Shown here: positions 6,081-6,881 of the stretch, one piece after another | Layout of the letters: every line of letters begins with the position of its first letter | Numbering within the stretch: position 1 is the stretch's first letter | Assembly: GCA_029210905.1 (NCBI GenBank) | Contig: JARGGF010000243.1 | Span: 1-6,881, forward strand | Origin: Bacteroidales bacterium | Lineage (GTDB): Bacteria; Bacteroidota; Bacteroidia; Bacteroidales; NBLH01 | Direction of reading: 5' to 3' | DNA: 6,881 bases | Notes under the pieces: model-generated | Database searches by the model: none | Told to the model about the DNA's origin: nothing | Seen by the model: the letters and a program-made list of their open reading frames with translations, nothing else | Position numbers and translations under genes: made by a program

Positions 6081-6109
6081 TAAATTTGGTAATTTCGTTC
6101 CACCAAATT
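6081..6109 (+). promoter_or_regulatory. prmA: prmA -7 element with overlapping inverted repeat
   Basis: TAAATTTG (6081-6088) fits the Bacteroidota -7 consensus TAnnTTTG, 34 bases before the prmA ATG. No good -33 TTTG lies at the usual distance; TTCG at 6060-6063, 17 bases upstream, is a poor candidate. AATTTGGT (6083-6090) and ACCAAATT (6102-6109) form a perfect 8-bp inverted repeat with an 11-base loop. The left arm overlaps the -7 element and the right arm lies in the predicted leader. It may be an operator. Confidence 0.45.
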
Positions 6110-6122
6110 ATTAAAACAAACA

Positions 6123-6881
6123 ATGGACTATATTGAACTGGAATGTAAAATTACGCCTTTTGATGCTACTATTGGTGAAATATTAATTGCTGAGCTTGCA
6201 GATTTAGGTTATGAAAGCTTTGTTGAAAGCGAAAACGGGCTTTTGGCCTATATCACTAAAGATTTATTTGTTGCAGGTGCTTTATCTTCTTTGATGGTAG
6301 TTTCAAATTCTGAATTTGTAATTAAATTTTCACATAAGTTGATAAAACAGGAAAACTGGAACGAGACCTGGGAAAAGAACTATTTCGAGCCTATAATAAT
6401 TGATAATCAGTGTGTAATAAGAAGTTCTTTTCACCAGAAATTTCCTGAAATAAAGTACCAGATAACTATTGATCCAAAAATGGCGTTTGGTACGGGTCAT
6501 CATGAAACTACCAGTTTGATGATAAAAGAAATCCTGCATCTTGATTTAGAGGGAAAAACTATTCTCGACATGGGATGTGGAACAGGCATTTTGGCAATAT
6601 TAAGTGCTTTGCGCGGAGCAAAAGATATCACCGCTGTAGATATTGATGAATGGTCGTACCATAATACCCTTGAAAATATTGAATTAAATGCAACCAGAAA
6701 TATTCATGCAATGCATGGTGATATTTCAATTATTGAAGACAGAAAATTTGATGTAATTTATGCCAACATAAATAAAAATGTACTGTTAGAGGACATTACA
6801 CAATACTCAAAAAACCTCCATAAAGGTGCATGTCTGATGTTGAGTGGTTTTTATGAATCCGATTTTGATGACATTAACAAG
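6123..6881 (+). CDS. prmA: Ribosomal protein L11 methyltransferase PrmA (3' end beyond the window)
   Basis: A cytosolic AdoMet-dependent enzyme that methylates ribosomal protein L11. The window shows 253 codons from ATG 6123 with no stop. Bacteroidota PrmA is usually about 275-280 residues, so only a short tail is missing. An N-terminal L11-recognition domain covers about 1-70 (MDYIELECKITPFDA, LADLGYESFVES). It leads through a linker with ENWNETWEKNYFEP (77-90) to the methyltransferase domain. Visible signatures are the PrmA hallmark DPKMAFGTGHHETT (117-130), the glycine-rich AdoMet motif LDMGCGTGIL (148-157), the acidic AVDIDE (171-176) and ANIN (214-217). The start fits the family N-terminus, and no Shine-Dalgarno sequence is present. 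It is transcribed divergently from the tlpA-like/metH unit. No anomaly is seen in the part available. Confidence 0.95.
   Translation, partial: MDYIELECKITPFDATIGEILIAELADLGYESFVESENGLLAYITKDLFVAGALSSLMVVSNSEFVIKFSHKLIKQENWNETWEKNYFEPIIIDNQCVIRSSFHQKFPEIKYQITIDPKMAFGTGHHETTSLMIKEILHLDLEGKTILDMGCGTGILAILSALRGAKDITAVDIDEWSYHNTLENIELNATRNIHAMHGDISIIEDRKFDVIYANINKNVLLEDITQYSKNLHKGACLMLSGFYESDFDDINK

Larger units (their letters stand above)
5833..6122. other. Divergent intergenic region between the tlpA-like gene and prmA
   Basis: These 290 bases separate two genes transcribed away from each other. The left half holds the tlpA-like leader and promoter, the middle an AAAAGAG repeat cluster, and the right end a prmA promoter element with an overlapping inverted repeat. 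Between 5975 and 6055 I see only A/T-rich sequence with no gene, RNA fold or repeat that I can support. Confidence 0.6.

Noticed and set aside
6330..6539. Minus-strand 69-codon frame
   Set aside because: Antisense to the conserved central part of prmA, with no recognisable product.

Overview
The window looks like chromosomal DNA from a low-GC member of the Bacteroidota. Several start regions carry the phylum's -7 promoter element (TAnnTTTG), and one of them also has a TTTG -33 element. None of the starts has a clear Shine-Dalgarno sequence. The proteins (a full-length MetH, a TlpA-like exported redoxin, a PrmA with a short N-terminal domain, a beta-barrel-like gene) also fit that phylum. A more exact placement, for example Marinilabiliales-like, would be a guess.

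Left part (1-1572) is accessory in character. It holds a frameshifted, edge-truncated gene for a probable outer-membrane/beta-barrel-like protein on the minus strand (1-389). Next comes about 380 bases of non-coding DNA with an imperfect direct repeat (445-477 and 639-678) and strong small hairpins. A gene for an exported hypothetical protein of 193 residues follows (770-1351, plus). The non-coding stretch after it (1352-1572) contains a large stem-loop and what looks like a diverged second copy of the upstream structured element. The hypothetical gene thus sits between related structured non-coding sequences, an arrangement that recalls a cassette or island insertion. This is the most interesting part of the window, but the repeat homology is modest and no recombinase is visible.

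Right part (1531-6881) is housekeeping. A minus-strand transcription unit starts at a good promoter (5911-5943), reads a TlpA/AhpC-TSA-type thiol-disulfide protein (5290-5832) and then metH (1573-5250) after a 39-base gap, and ends at a GC-containing hairpin terminator (1531-1567). MetH is complete, with all four modules and the expected zinc, cobalamin and AdoMet residues. Divergently, prmA (ribosomal protein L11 methyltransferase) begins at 6123 and runs off the right edge. The 290-base divergent intergenic region holds both promoters plus two operator-like repeat patterns.

MetH regenerates methionine, and so supports the AdoMet that PrmA consumes. The redoxin is exported, so its link to MetH is positional only. 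I see no clear sign of a wholly new multi-gene system. The candidates for novelty are the repeat-flanked hypothetical gene and the small regulatory structures.
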